Positions 21,914 through 29,514 of a stretch of DNA of 29,656 bases are shown here, one piece after another. Position 1 is the stretch's first letter; the number at the start of each line of letters is the position of its first letter. Origin of the DNA: an uncultured Clostridium sp. (GTDB lineage: Bacteria; Bacillota; Clostridia; TANB77; CAG-508); contig USMB01000017.1 in the NCBI GenBank assembly GCA_900555615.1, positions 1-29,656 of the forward strand, read 5' to 3'. The notes under the pieces are model-generated. The model did no database searches, was not told the DNA's origin, and saw nothing but the letters and a program-made list of their open reading frames with translations. Made by a program: the position numbers and the translations under genes.

Positions 21914-21989
21914 TGGTGGGAACAATAGGGCTCGAACCTATGACCCTCTGCTTGTAAGGCAGATGCTCTCCCAGCTGAGCTAAGCGACC
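21914..21989 (-). tRNA. tRNA-Val (anticodon UAC) with a poorly paired acceptor stem
   Basis: Seventy-six bases with encoded CCA. The D-stem GCTC/GAGC, anticodon arm TCTGC-CTTACAA-GCAGA (TAC) and T-arm ATAGG-TTCGAGC-CCTAT are perfect. The acceptor strands, GGTCGCT and TGTTCCC, do not match: pairs 3, 4 and 7 are mismatched and pair 5 is G-T. The 3' strand would call for GGGAACA at the 5' end. It is the promoter-proximal gene of the Val-Asp-Phe operon. It is either a mutated or chimeric gene, or an assembly error. Confidence 0.8.
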
Positions 21990-22008
21990 ATGTCTTTCGA
22001 CAAGACTT

Positions 22009-22037
22009 AGTATACTATGTTTTTAGAATATTGTCAA
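22009..22037 (-). promoter_or_regulatory. Promoter of the tRNA Val-Asp-Phe operon
   Basis: Minus strand: -35 TTGACA at 22032-22037, 17-base spacer, -10 TATACT at 22009-22014, about 20 bases before tRNA-Val. Confidence 0.9.
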
Positions 22038-22105
22038 TACATTTTTTAAATTTTTTTGAATTTTTTTCATTTTTTCTAAAACTTGCTAAAACAATAGCTT
22101 TTTTT

Positions 22106-22786
22106 TTAATTTATTGTAGTAGTAGTTTTTCCTGTTCCAACAACATTTTCTTGTAAAGATCTCCATGTATTACATCCTATTATTCCATCAACTGCTAACC
22201 CCCTTGTTGCCTGATAACTTCTTACTGCATTATATGTTTGTGTGCCAAACACTCCATCTAATCCTCCAGTTTTATACCCTAATGTATTTAAATCATCTTG
22301 TGCTATACATACATAATTTCCTCTTGAACCTTGCCTAATCAAAGGAAAGCCTCCACTGCTACATGCTGGGGTACCATATCTTCTATCAAAATGTACCCAA
22401 GTAGGAGATAATGATGCTGGTTCAACATAAGTCCATACTCCTGAATTTTGTGCACTCTTTCTTAATACTGTTCTCTGAGTATTTGTTAATGTTTGCCCAA
22501 CATCAAATGCTGTGCCTGCATAATGCTGGCTTTGGTTACCATGACCACCTTCCCATGGTCTTTTAAAAGCAAATCCCACATAAATTGGTGCACCATATAT
22601 ATACCTCTGGCTATTCCATGCTTGCATAGTTCTTTTATCTGTCCATAATATATTACTATTACTAGAGCCTCTAAATTCTCTAACTTTCAATGTTGAATTT
22701 GTATTGTAAGGCATAGCTGAACTTTCACTTCTTATAAATGATTCCATCCTATTTGTATCTTGATTAAAAACCAATATTTTTGCCAT
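22106..22786 (-). CDS. Peptidase M15-like and peptidoglycan-binding domain protein
   Basis: A 226-residue protein. Residues about 40-140 resemble M15-type D-Ala-D-Ala peptidases: GGHGNQSQHYAGTAFDVG and TWVHFDRR offer the zinc ligands H88, D95 and H132, with D134 nearby. Residues about 149-212 form a PG_binding_1 domain (LIRQGSRGNYVCIAQDDLN, LDGVFGTQTYNAVRSYQ, LAVDGIIGCNTWRSLQ). It is thus likely to cut or bind cell wall peptides. No signal peptide is present: it begins MAKILVFNQDTNRM. It may therefore be a spore, phage-lysin-like or non-classically released enzyme. The start is ATG at 22786, after GAGGAGG. It follows the sortase gene by 47 bases. A small inverted repeat CTCATA/TATGAG overlaps its ribosome binding site. 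Confidence 0.78.
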   Translation of the reverse strand: MAKILVFNQDTNRMESFIRSESSAMPYNTNSTLKVREFRGSSNSNILWTDKRTMQAWNSQRYIYGAPIYVGFAFKRPWEGGHGNQSQHYAGTAFDVGQTLTNTQRTVLRKSAQNSGVWTYVEPASLSPTWVHFDRRYGTPACSSGGFPLIRQGSRGNYVCIAQDDLNTLGYKTGGLDGVFGTQTYNAVRSYQATRGLAVDGIIGCNTWRSLQENVVGTGKTTTTIN

Positions 22787-22833
22787 AAAAAAATACCTCC
22801 TCATATTTATATTATGAGAAAGGCATTTTTTTG

Positions 22834-23586
22834 TTATATTTTTTCTTTACATCTTACAATAACTCTCTGCTCATTACTTTCATCTGTACATGTAATTAAT
22901 GTAACTTCTTTTCTTCCATTTGTTTTTTGAGTTGTATCACTTACATCATCCTCAACAACAGTATGAATATCATATACTTCATATTCTATAGTTCTTTTAC
23001 TTAGGTCTTGTATTTCTACAATATCTCCAACCTCTAAGTCTGGAACGTCACTAAAAAATACACCTTTTCTTCTATAGTTGTGTGCTATAATGCATAAGTT
23101 TCCAACTGCATTTGGATTTCCACCATGAAATTTACAAGGAGCAACTTTCATTAATGAATATGTTGTTTCAGAAAGTATTGGATATATTAAATTAATTTTA
23201 GGAATTCTTATAATACCAATACTATCGTATTTCTTTCCATCAGAAGCTGTATATGTTGAAGTTGCAGTTGCAAGTTTCAAATCAGATTGTTGCTGATTTT
23301 CTACCTCTGATGAATTCATTTCATTTTTTACCTCTTGTGAAATTTTTACAACCAATGCATTTTCATAAGAACTTATTGTAGTATTATCTTTTTCTGTATC
23401 TAAAAATGATAATATATCACCAGATATACTTTCTTCTTTGCTCTTATCATATTCCGCATATATATATACAGACGCAAGAGCTATTATTAAAAATATTGAT
23501 ATTATAAATAATGCTTTATATATTTTCTTTTTTCTTTTTAGCTCTGGTGTTACATATATTTTTTCTGTAACTAAAATCTGATTCAT
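22834..23586 (-). CDS. Sortase family transpeptidase
   Basis: A 250-residue sortase anchored by one N-terminal membrane helix (about 23-43), with a 70-residue linker and a C-terminal sortase barrel. Catalytic residues are H169 in CIIAHNYR, C233 in TLITCTD, and R241 in QRVIVRC. It would join surface proteins to the cell wall or to each other through a sorting motif. The start is ATG at 23586, six bases after AAAGGAGG; a TTG at 23592 is too close to that site. No protein with an obvious LPxTG sorting signal is encoded in the window, so substrates are elsewhere. It lies 18 bases after the anchored unknown protein. The exact sortase class is not clear to me; the short TLxTC and lack of C-terminal helix suggest class D or E. 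Confidence 0.9.
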   Translation of the reverse strand: MNQILVTEKIYVTPELKRKKKIYKALFIISIFLIIALASVYIYAEYDKSKEESISGDILSFLDTEKDNTTISSYENALVVKISQEVKNEMNSSEVENQQQSDLKLATATSTYTASDGKKYDSIGIIRIPKINLIYPILSETTYSLMKVAPCKFHGGNPNAVGNLCIIAHNYRRKGVFFSDVPDLEVGDIVEIQDLSKRTIEYEVYDIHTVVEDDVSDTTQKTNGRKEVTLITCTDESNEQRVIVRCKEKI

Positions 23587-23604
23587 TTGCAACCTCCTTT
23601 CTTT

Positions 23605-25380
23605 CTATAGCTCTTCTATTGTTATATAGTCTATTAATCCATTACTTTCTTTATAAGTTATAGATACTTTATATTTTTTATTATCCTTTATCTTTTCAAC
23701 AACCTTATTTCCTTCTGTTTCATTAGCTTTATCTTTTTCAATATTTAATTTAAATATGTATTTAACATCTTCTGGTCTTACTGTACCTGTTGCATTTTCT
23801 GGATTTATTTCTGTTACTTCCGCATTTATTAAATGGTCTTTTACTATACTTAGTAAAACTTTAACATTACTTGAAGTTACTTCATCTCCAGTATAAAATT
23901 CAAATTTCGAATTAAATTTATTTATTTCTACTTGAGGCATAACATAATCTGGATTTTCTTGTTCTTTGTTTTCCTCTTTTATCTTTATTCCAAGAGCTTC
24001 TAATAATAATTCAGTTCTTACTTCTGCCTTTTCAGGAACTTTTTCTTTTAATTCATCTATTATTTTCTTTCTTCTTTCTGCTTGCATATCATTTAATACA
24101 ATATGATTACGCTCTAATAAAGCTTGTTTTTTTTCAAAAGACTTTCCTATATTAACATCATTATCTACTGATACTTTTATATTCAATATATCCTTCTTAT
24201 ATGTTACAGTTGAGCTTAATGTTATATTATCTTCACTCTTTTGCATATTGGTTAAGAATGAAATATTGTAATTATTATTTTCATCTAAATTTTGAACATC
24301 AATTTCAATCTTTTCGTCATTATCTGTGTCTTTTTTTGATATTTTAGTCTCAAATTCATACATTGTATCATTTAATGTTATTGAGAATTTTAAGTCTGAT
24401 ATATTCTCTCCATCTTTTTCACTATTTTCCACAATTACTTTATTTACACCAAATTCAATTGCTGTTCTTATTGTTTTTTTGTTATTTTCATATACAGTTA
24501 TCTTTGCTGATGGTATTTCTAATTCATTTGTTATCTTATCTATCAAATCATCTATTTGATTTTTAAAATTGTCCTCATCAAAATATCCAGAAAATTTATC
24601 TAATATTGATGTGTCTTGTTTTGCATTATTTAATATTTTTACAATCATATCTTCTACTTGTTGACTTGTTAATGTGACTGTATATGCATTTGTCTTTGTA
24701 GAAGCATTGTTATAAGTTATTACTGCATTCTTTTGTTTTGAAAAATTTCCCTGAATAACTGCATCTGTTATTATTTTTGAATATTGGTCTTTTATCTCAG
24801 TTCTATCTTTTTGTGATATAACTTCATCAGACGCTTCTCTTCTTCCATCTATTATATCAATTATTGATTCAAGATATATGCTGTCTATTCCTATATCTTT
24901 TGCAACATTTTCTAAGTTTTCATCATTTTTTATTCCAACAAATTGCTTAACAACATCCGAAAATCTGACTCCATATATTTCATTTTCTTTAATTATTTCA
25001 GATTCTAAATATTCTTCATCTGCAAACAATACTTGTCCATCTGCATAATAATAATTTTGTTCATCATCTTTTTGAATATTCAATTTAGCCTTTAAATTAT
25101 TATAAGGACTTGATACTTCTCCACCTTCAGAATATATTACATTTAATTCTGAATTAGATTCATATTTGTCTTCATTTTTTAAATTTTTATATGTATCTAT
25201 TATTTTTAAATTACTAATTTCTTTAAATGAATCAAAGTTTTGATTTACATATTTAGCAAATAATTCCTTATTGCTTTTTAATAAGTCTGTTTTTAAAAAT
25301 AAATATCCAAATACTGTACCAGCTACAGCTAATACCGCTACTATAATTATTACAATTACTAATATCTTCTTACCTTTCAT
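23605..25380 (-). CDS. Large membrane-anchored extracellular protein of unknown function
   Basis: A 591-residue protein with a single N-terminal membrane helix (KILVIVIIIVAVLAVAGTVFGYLF, about 5-28) and a long exported domain rich in Asn, Asp, Glu and Lys. Repeated beta-strand segments (for example SAKITVYENNKKTIRTAIEF, then DLKFSITLNDTMYEFETKIS, then NITLSSTVTYKKDILNIKVS) suggest a beta-sandwich type fold. A helical region occurs around residues 430-470 (AERRKKIIDELKEKVPEKAE). There is no sorting signal, catalytic motif or lipobox that I can see. It lies between rlmB and the sortase gene, 18 bases before the latter, so it probably works at the cell surface, perhaps with the sortase. The start is ATG at 25380 after AAGGAG. 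Confidence 0.75.
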   Translation of the reverse strand: MKGKKILVIVIIIVAVLAVAGTVFGYLFLKTDLLKSNKELFAKYVNQNFDSFKEISNLKIIDTYKNLKNEDKYESNSELNVIYSEGGEVSSPYNNLKAKLNIQKDDEQNYYYADGQVLFADEEYLESEIIKENEIYGVRFSDVVKQFVGIKNDENLENVAKDIGIDSIYLESIIDIIDGRREASDEVISQKDRTEIKDQYSKIITDAVIQGNFSKQKNAVITYNNASTKTNAYTVTLTSQQVEDMIVKILNNAKQDTSILDKFSGYFDEDNFKNQIDDLIDKITNELEIPSAKITVYENNKKTIRTAIEFGVNKVIVENSEKDGENISDLKFSITLNDTMYEFETKISKKDTDNDEKIEIDVQNLDENNNYNISFLTNMQKSEDNITLSSTVTYKKDILNIKVSVDNDVNIGKSFEKKQALLERNHIVLNDMQAERRKKIIDELKEKVPEKAEVRTELLLEALGIKIKEENKEQENPDYVMPQVEINKFNSKFEFYTGDEVTSSNVKVLLSIVKDHLINAEVTEINPENATGTVRPEDVKYIFKLNIEKDKANETEGNKVVEKIKDNKKYKVSITYKESNGLIDYITIEEL

Positions 25381-25412
25381 TTAATTACTCCTTACCTTGC
25401 CTATTAGGCACT

Positions 25413-26309
25413 CTATTTTTTAGAGATCCTTTGTTTTACTGCTTCATATACTATAATTCCAGTTGAAACTGAAGCATTTAGTGATTGTATTTTTCCACTC
25501 ATAGGAATTTTTACATTAAAATCACAATTTTTCTTTACTTTATCACTAATTCCTTTTCCTTCATTTCCTATAACTATTCCTAATGGTCCAGTCAAATCTT
25601 GATTATAATAGTATTTTTCTGCACTTACATCTGTACCACAAATCCATAATCCTGCTTGTTTTAATTCTTCTATTGCATCAGAGATATTTGTTACTCTAGC
25701 TATTTTCATGTGTTCAACGGCTCCTGCTGATGCTTTATTTACAGTGCTATTTACTGATGCTGCTCTTCTTTTTGGTATTATTATTCCATGTACCCCCGCT
25801 GTTTCTGCAGTTCTTATTATAGAACCTAAATTATGTGGATCTTCAATTCCATCTAATATTATTACAAATGGATCTTCTCCTCTTTCTTTCGCAGTATCTA
25901 ATATATCAGATATTTCTACATATTCAAATGGTGGCACAATAGCTATTACTCCTTGATAATTTTCTTCTTGAGCCATTTCATCCATTTGTCTTTTATCTTT
26001 TTCTACTACAATGATTTTTCTTTCTTTTGCTATTGCTAAAATTTTATTTATTGAGCCATGTTTTTCTCCTCTTGTAACAAATATTTTGTTTATATCTTTT
26101 CCACTCTCTAATAATTCTAATACTGAATTTCTACCTTCAATTTGGTCATCAAATTTTCTTTCTTCTTGTTGTCTATCTTCTTCTCTTCTTACAACTTGTC
26201 TTCTTTCTTGTTGTCTTCTATCAGGTATATTTCTTTCAAATTTTCTTCTTTCTCCTTGAACTCTTCTATCTTTTTGAGTTCTTCTATCTGCATTTCTTCT
26301 TTCTTTCAT
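25413..26309 (-). CDS. rlmB: 23S rRNA 2'-O-methyltransferase, RlmB/TrmH family, with arginine-rich N-terminal extension
   Basis: A 298-residue SPOUT methyltransferase. After the N-terminal substrate-binding domain (about 58-130: EGRNSVLELLESG) come motif 1 (ILDGIEDPHNLGSIIRTAE), motif 2 (LGIVIGNEGKGIS), and motif 3 (IPMSGKIQSLNASVSTGI), which form the AdoMet-binding knot. RlmB methylates G2251 of 23S rRNA in E. coli. The first 55 residues are an unusual low-complexity tail with repeated DRR and ERR units, absent from most RlmB proteins. In Firmicutes this family is often near cysS; here it is 21 bases after lepA. It could be another member of the TrmH family with a different rRNA target. Confidence 0.88.
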   Translation of the reverse strand: MKERRNADRRTQKDRRVQGERRKFERNIPDRRQQERRQVVRREEDRQQEERKFDDQIEGRNSVLELLESGKDINKIFVTRGEKHGSINKILAIAKERKIIVVEKDKRQMDEMAQEENYQGVIAIVPPFEYVEISDILDTAKERGEDPFVIILDGIEDPHNLGSIIRTAETAGVHGIIIPKRRAASVNSTVNKASAGAVEHMKIARVTNISDAIEELKQAGLWICGTDVSAEKYYYNQDLTGPLGIVIGNEGKGISDKVKKNCDFNVKIPMSGKIQSLNASVSTGIIVYEAVKQRISKK

Positions 26310-26330
26310 TTTTTCTACCTCTCTATAAAA

Positions 26331-28136
26331 TTATTCATCATCTAATTTAAGAACTGACAAGAATGCTTCTTGTGGCATTTCTACATTTCCTATTTGTCTC
26401 ATTCTCTTTTTTCCTCTTTTTTGTTTTTCTAATAGTTTTTTCTTTCTTGTTATATCTCCACCATAGCATTTAGCTAATACATCTTTTCTCATAGCAGAAA
26501 TAGTTTCTCTTGCAATTATTGTTCCTCCCACAACTGCTTGCAATGGTATTGCAAATAAATGTCTTGGAATTACATCTTTTAATTTTTCTACCATTTTTTT
26601 GCCTCTTGCATATGCATTGTCTTTAAACACTATAAATGATAAGGCATCAACTGGTTCTCCATTTACATGAATATCTAATTTAACTAAATTTGATTGTCTA
26701 TATTCTTTAAATTCATAATCAAATGATGCATAACCTTTTGTTCTAGATTTTAAACTATCAAAAAAGTCATAAATTATTTCATTTAAAGGCATATCATATA
26801 TCAAAGTTACTCTACTCTCATCTAAGTATTTCATATCTATGAACACACCTCTACGATTTTGACATATGTCCATAATATTTCCAACATATTCTTTTGGAGT
26901 TATAATATTTGCAGTAACTATCGGTTCTTCCATACAAGATATTTCTGTTTGTGGTGGCAAGTCTGCTGGATTGTATATATCCAAAACTTCACCTGTTGTT
27001 TTATGTACTTTATATATAACTGATGGTGCTGTTGTTATTAGACCTAAGTCAAATTCTCTATCAAGTCTTTCTTCAATTATTTCTAAATGTAACAATCCCA
27101 AAAATCCACATCTAAATCCAAAACCTAATGCTGCTGATGATTCTGGTTCATATTCTAAAGCTGCATCATTTAATTTTAATTTTTCTAATGCTACTTTTAG
27201 ATTTTCATATTCACTTCCATCAACAGGATATAATCCACAATATACCATCGGCGTTACTTTTTTATATCCAGGTAATGGTTTATCTGCCGGATTATCTTTT
27301 ATTGTAATTGTATCTCCTACTCGTATATCTGTTAAACTTTTAATGCTTGCAGCTATATACCCAACTTCTCCTACTTTTATTTCTTGTGCTGGAGAATACA
27401 TTCCTGGTTCAAAATATCCAACTTCTACAACTGTAAATGTTTTTCCAGTTGACATTAATTCAATTTCATCCCCAACTTTTACTTTTCCATCTACAACTCT
27501 TACATAAGCAACAGCGCCTTTGTAATTATCATAATATGAATCAAATATTAAACACTTTGTTTTAGCATTTTCATCACCTTTGGGTGCTGGTATATCTGTA
27601 ACAATTCTTTCTAATACTTCATCAACATTTAATCCTGTTTTAGCAGATATACATGGTGCATCCATTGCAGGAATTCCTATTATATCTTCAATTTCATGTT
27701 TTACTTCGTCTGGTCTTGCATTTGGTAAATCGATCTTATTTATAACTGGTAATATCTCCAAATCATTTTCAATTGCTAAATAAACATTTGCAAGAGTTTG
27801 GGCTTCAACTCCTTGAGTACTATCTACTACTAATATTGCTCCATCACATGCAGCTAAACTTCTTGATACTTCATAATTAAAATCTACATGTCCTGGTGTA
27901 TCTATTAAATTAAATACATATTCTTGTCCATCTTTAGCTTTATATTTCATTCTTACTGCCTGAGATTTTATTGTGATTCCTCTTTCTCTTTCTATATCCA
28001 TGTTGTCCAAAACTTGTTCTTCCATCTCTCTTTTAGAAAGAACTCCAGTTTTTTCTATTAGTCTATCTGCTAATGTTGATTTTCCATGGTCTATATGTGC
28101 AATTATACTAAAGTTTCTTATATTTTCTTGATTCAT
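26331..28136 (-). CDS. lepA: Elongation factor 4 (LepA)
   Basis: A 601-residue translational GTPase. The G domain shows G1 AHIDHGKSTLADRL, G3 DTPGHVDFNYEV and G4 NKIDLPNA, followed by EF-G-like domains. The C-terminal LepA-specific domain is present, with VGGTIIARETISAMRKDVLA and KCYGGDITRKKKLLEKQKRGKKRM. EF4 can remodel ribosomes at stalled or mistranslocated steps and affects translation initiation and ribosome assembly. Length is normal. The ATG at 28136 follows AGGAGG. In many Firmicutes lepA lies beside hemN; here it leads a cluster with rlmB and cell-surface genes. A 9-codon frame sits just before it. Confidence 0.97.
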   Translation of the reverse strand: MNQENIRNFSIIAHIDHGKSTLADRLIEKTGVLSKREMEEQVLDNMDIERERGITIKSQAVRMKYKAKDGQEYVFNLIDTPGHVDFNYEVSRSLAACDGAILVVDSTQGVEAQTLANVYLAIENDLEILPVINKIDLPNARPDEVKHEIEDIIGIPAMDAPCISAKTGLNVDEVLERIVTDIPAPKGDENAKTKCLIFDSYYDNYKGAVAYVRVVDGKVKVGDEIELMSTGKTFTVVEVGYFEPGMYSPAQEIKVGEVGYIAASIKSLTDIRVGDTITIKDNPADKPLPGYKKVTPMVYCGLYPVDGSEYENLKVALEKLKLNDAALEYEPESSAALGFGFRCGFLGLLHLEIIEERLDREFDLGLITTAPSVIYKVHKTTGEVLDIYNPADLPPQTEISCMEEPIVTANIITPKEYVGNIMDICQNRRGVFIDMKYLDESRVTLIYDMPLNEIIYDFFDSLKSRTKGYASFDYEFKEYRQSNLVKLDIHVNGEPVDALSFIVFKDNAYARGKKMVEKLKDVIPRHLFAIPLQAVVGGTIIARETISAMRKDVLAKCYGGDITRKKKLLEKQKRGKKRMRQIGNVEMPQEAFLSVLKLDDE

Positions 28137-28147
28137 TATTCCTCCTG

Positions 28148-28177
28148 TTAATTTGGGGTCGGTCCTTTTTTTCGCAT
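28148..28177 (-). CDS. Possible 9-codon leader peptide before lepA
   Basis: Minus strand: an ATG at 28177, after AAAGGGA, opens a frame encoding MRKKGPTPN and stops 11 bases before the lepA start. Its codons contain GGACCGACCCC, a GC-rich patch in an otherwise nearly pure A/T intergenic region. It could be a translated leader or the chance reading of a repeat or regulatory motif. Confidence 0.3.
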   Translation of the reverse strand: MRKKGPTPN

Positions 28178-28216
28178 GACTATCCCTTTATTTTTCACAT
28201 ATTTATTGGCTATTTT

Positions 28217-28245
28217 ATTATAACATGTTTCATTATTTTTTTCAT
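28217..28245 (-). promoter_or_regulatory. Promoter of the lepA cluster
   Basis: Minus strand: -35-like ATGAAA at 28240-28245, 17-base spacer, -10 TATAAT at 28217-28222 with an extended TGT before it. Confidence 0.55.
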
Positions 28246-28264
28246 TAGTTTTTGGAAAAAATTT

Positions 28265-28300
28265 AAAAAAAACGACTAATTTTAAATTAGTCGTTTTTTT
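28265..28300. terminator. Terminator after the 3D-domain gene
   Basis: Stem AAACGACTAATTT/AAATTAGTCGTTT (13 bp, very short loop) flanked by A and T runs; it begins at the stop codon of the gene at 28301. Confidence 0.9.
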
Positions 28301-29230
28301 CTATTCTGCTACTTGTACTGGTAAATATTTTACTCCCCATGCTAAAGCTTCTGCATGTGAATTCATGTACACGTCTATTCTATTTCCTTGGATTGCTCCT
28401 CCTCTGTCTTCAACAGTATATTCTTGCCCGTTTATAATTAATTTTGTTCCAAATGCAAATTGACCAGACGCTGCTACTGTTCTACCTGCTGTTGCTTTTG
28501 TTCCTGATGCTGTAATTCCTGTTGTTTTACCACAACATTTTGCACATGAACAATATGCTGTTACTTTAAATATCTTTGTTGTGCCATTGTTATTTGAATT
28601 TACAATTGTACTTCCTGCTCTTGATGTTATATTTCTTTGAATTTGAACAATTCTATCTATTGGTTCTTTTATTACTGTTTCTGATAATTTTATCTTTTCT
28701 ATTTCTTCTTCATTTTGATATTTTACTTTGTATGTTATTTCTTTTATTCCATCTTCACCTTGTTGAATTACTTTGTTTTTTGTCTCTGCAACTCCTTGTG
28801 ATGCATCTTTAGTAATTGTTTCATATGGTATTGCTTCTTGTTCTACCACTATTTTCTCAATTATTGGTGAATAACTTTTTAATATTTCATCTAATGTTGT
28901 TTCTACTCCACTCTCTGATAACTTAGCAATTTGAACTTCTTGTTCTGATTTATTTGTAATTGTAATTTTATTAGTATCTGTAATATCACTATCTAAGTCT
29001 GGAGTTACTCTTTCGTCTTCTTCAACAAATATATTATTATCTTCAAGAATTTCTTCTACATTTGTTTTTGTTGTGACAACTGTCATTGTATATCCATTTG
29101 TCATCGTAATCTTTACACTTCTAATATCTATTTCCGTAGCCATTACACTAACTCCAAAAATCATAATAAGTATTAAACTAATTGCAATGATTTTTACAAT
29201 AGAAATAGATGCCTCATCTCTTTTATTCAT
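28301..29230 (-). CDS. G5 and 3D domain cell-wall protein (YabE-like)
   Basis: A 309-residue exported protein. An N-terminal membrane helix or signal (about 8-30: IVKIIAISLILIMIFGVSVMA) is followed by a DUF348-type domain (about 33-90: NGYTMTVVTTKTNVEEILED), a G5 domain (about 150-215: EQEAIPYETITKDASQGV onwards), and a C-terminal 3D domain (about 225-305). The latter has VTAYCSCAKCCGKTT, TASGTKATAGRTVAA, and DRGGAIQGNRIDVYM, with conserved Asp residues. This is the YabE/Rpf-like layout found in Firmicutes; the 3D domain is a MltA/RlpA-like fold acting on peptidoglycan. The start is ATG at 29230, 11 bases after AAAGGAGG; the longer frame to 29272 contains that site. A perfect promoter lies upstream. 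Confidence 0.92.
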   Translation of the reverse strand: MNKRDEASISIVKIIAISLILIMIFGVSVMATEIDIRSVKITMTNGYTMTVVTTKTNVEEILEDNNIFVEEDERVTPDLDSDITDTNKITITNKSEQEVQIAKLSESGVETTLDEILKSYSPIIEKIVVEQEAIPYETITKDASQGVAETKNKVIQQGEDGIKEITYKVKYQNEEEIEKIKLSETVIKEPIDRIVQIQRNITSRAGSTIVNSNNNGTTKIFKVTAYCSCAKCCGKTTGITASGTKATAGRTVAASGQFAFGTKLIINGQEYTVEDRGGAIQGNRIDVYMNSHAEALAWGVKYLPVQVAE

Positions 29231-29261
29231 AAAAATTATATCCTCCTTTGACGACATTTTC

Positions 29262-29290
29262 ATTATACACATTTTATCTTATTTTGTCAA
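29262..29290 (-). promoter_or_regulatory. Promoter of the 3D-domain gene
   Basis: Minus strand: -35 TTGACA at 29285-29290, 17-base spacer, -10 TATAAT at 29262-29267: a full consensus match. Confidence 0.9.
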
Positions 29291-29308
29291 ATTTTTTGTT
29301 TTTGTGTT

Positions 29309-29330
29309 ACCAATTTCCGTAAGGCTTGGT
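29309..29330. other. Small hairpin with GTAA loop
   Basis: ACCAA/TTGGT outer stem and CC/GG inner pairs around GTAA, a GNRA-type tetraloop on the plus strand. It lies between the divergent 3D-domain and lemA genes. Its role is unknown. Confidence 0.35.
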
Positions 29331-29514
29331 AAATCTTGGACTTATAATATTATATGCTGCTTGTACTAAAAAAATTCTTAAATTTTTATTTTTAAATTTT
29401 TTGCTAATAAATTTTGTACGCAAAATTATTATGCAAAATCCAATTTTATTATTGTAAAACAATTAGTTGTATGATATCATATTAATGTAAATGAAATGCA
29501 AAGGAGGTATTTCT

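Noticed and set aside
26866..27507. A 213-codon open frame on the plus strand opposite lepA.
   Set aside because: It lies fully inside lepA, has no ribosome binding site, and its protein sequence resembles nothing; it is a mirror of conserved lepA codons.
29470..29481. TATGATATCATA palindrome before lemA as an operator.
   Set aside because: A 12-bp AT palindrome is expected by chance in this composition and may simply be part of the promoter.
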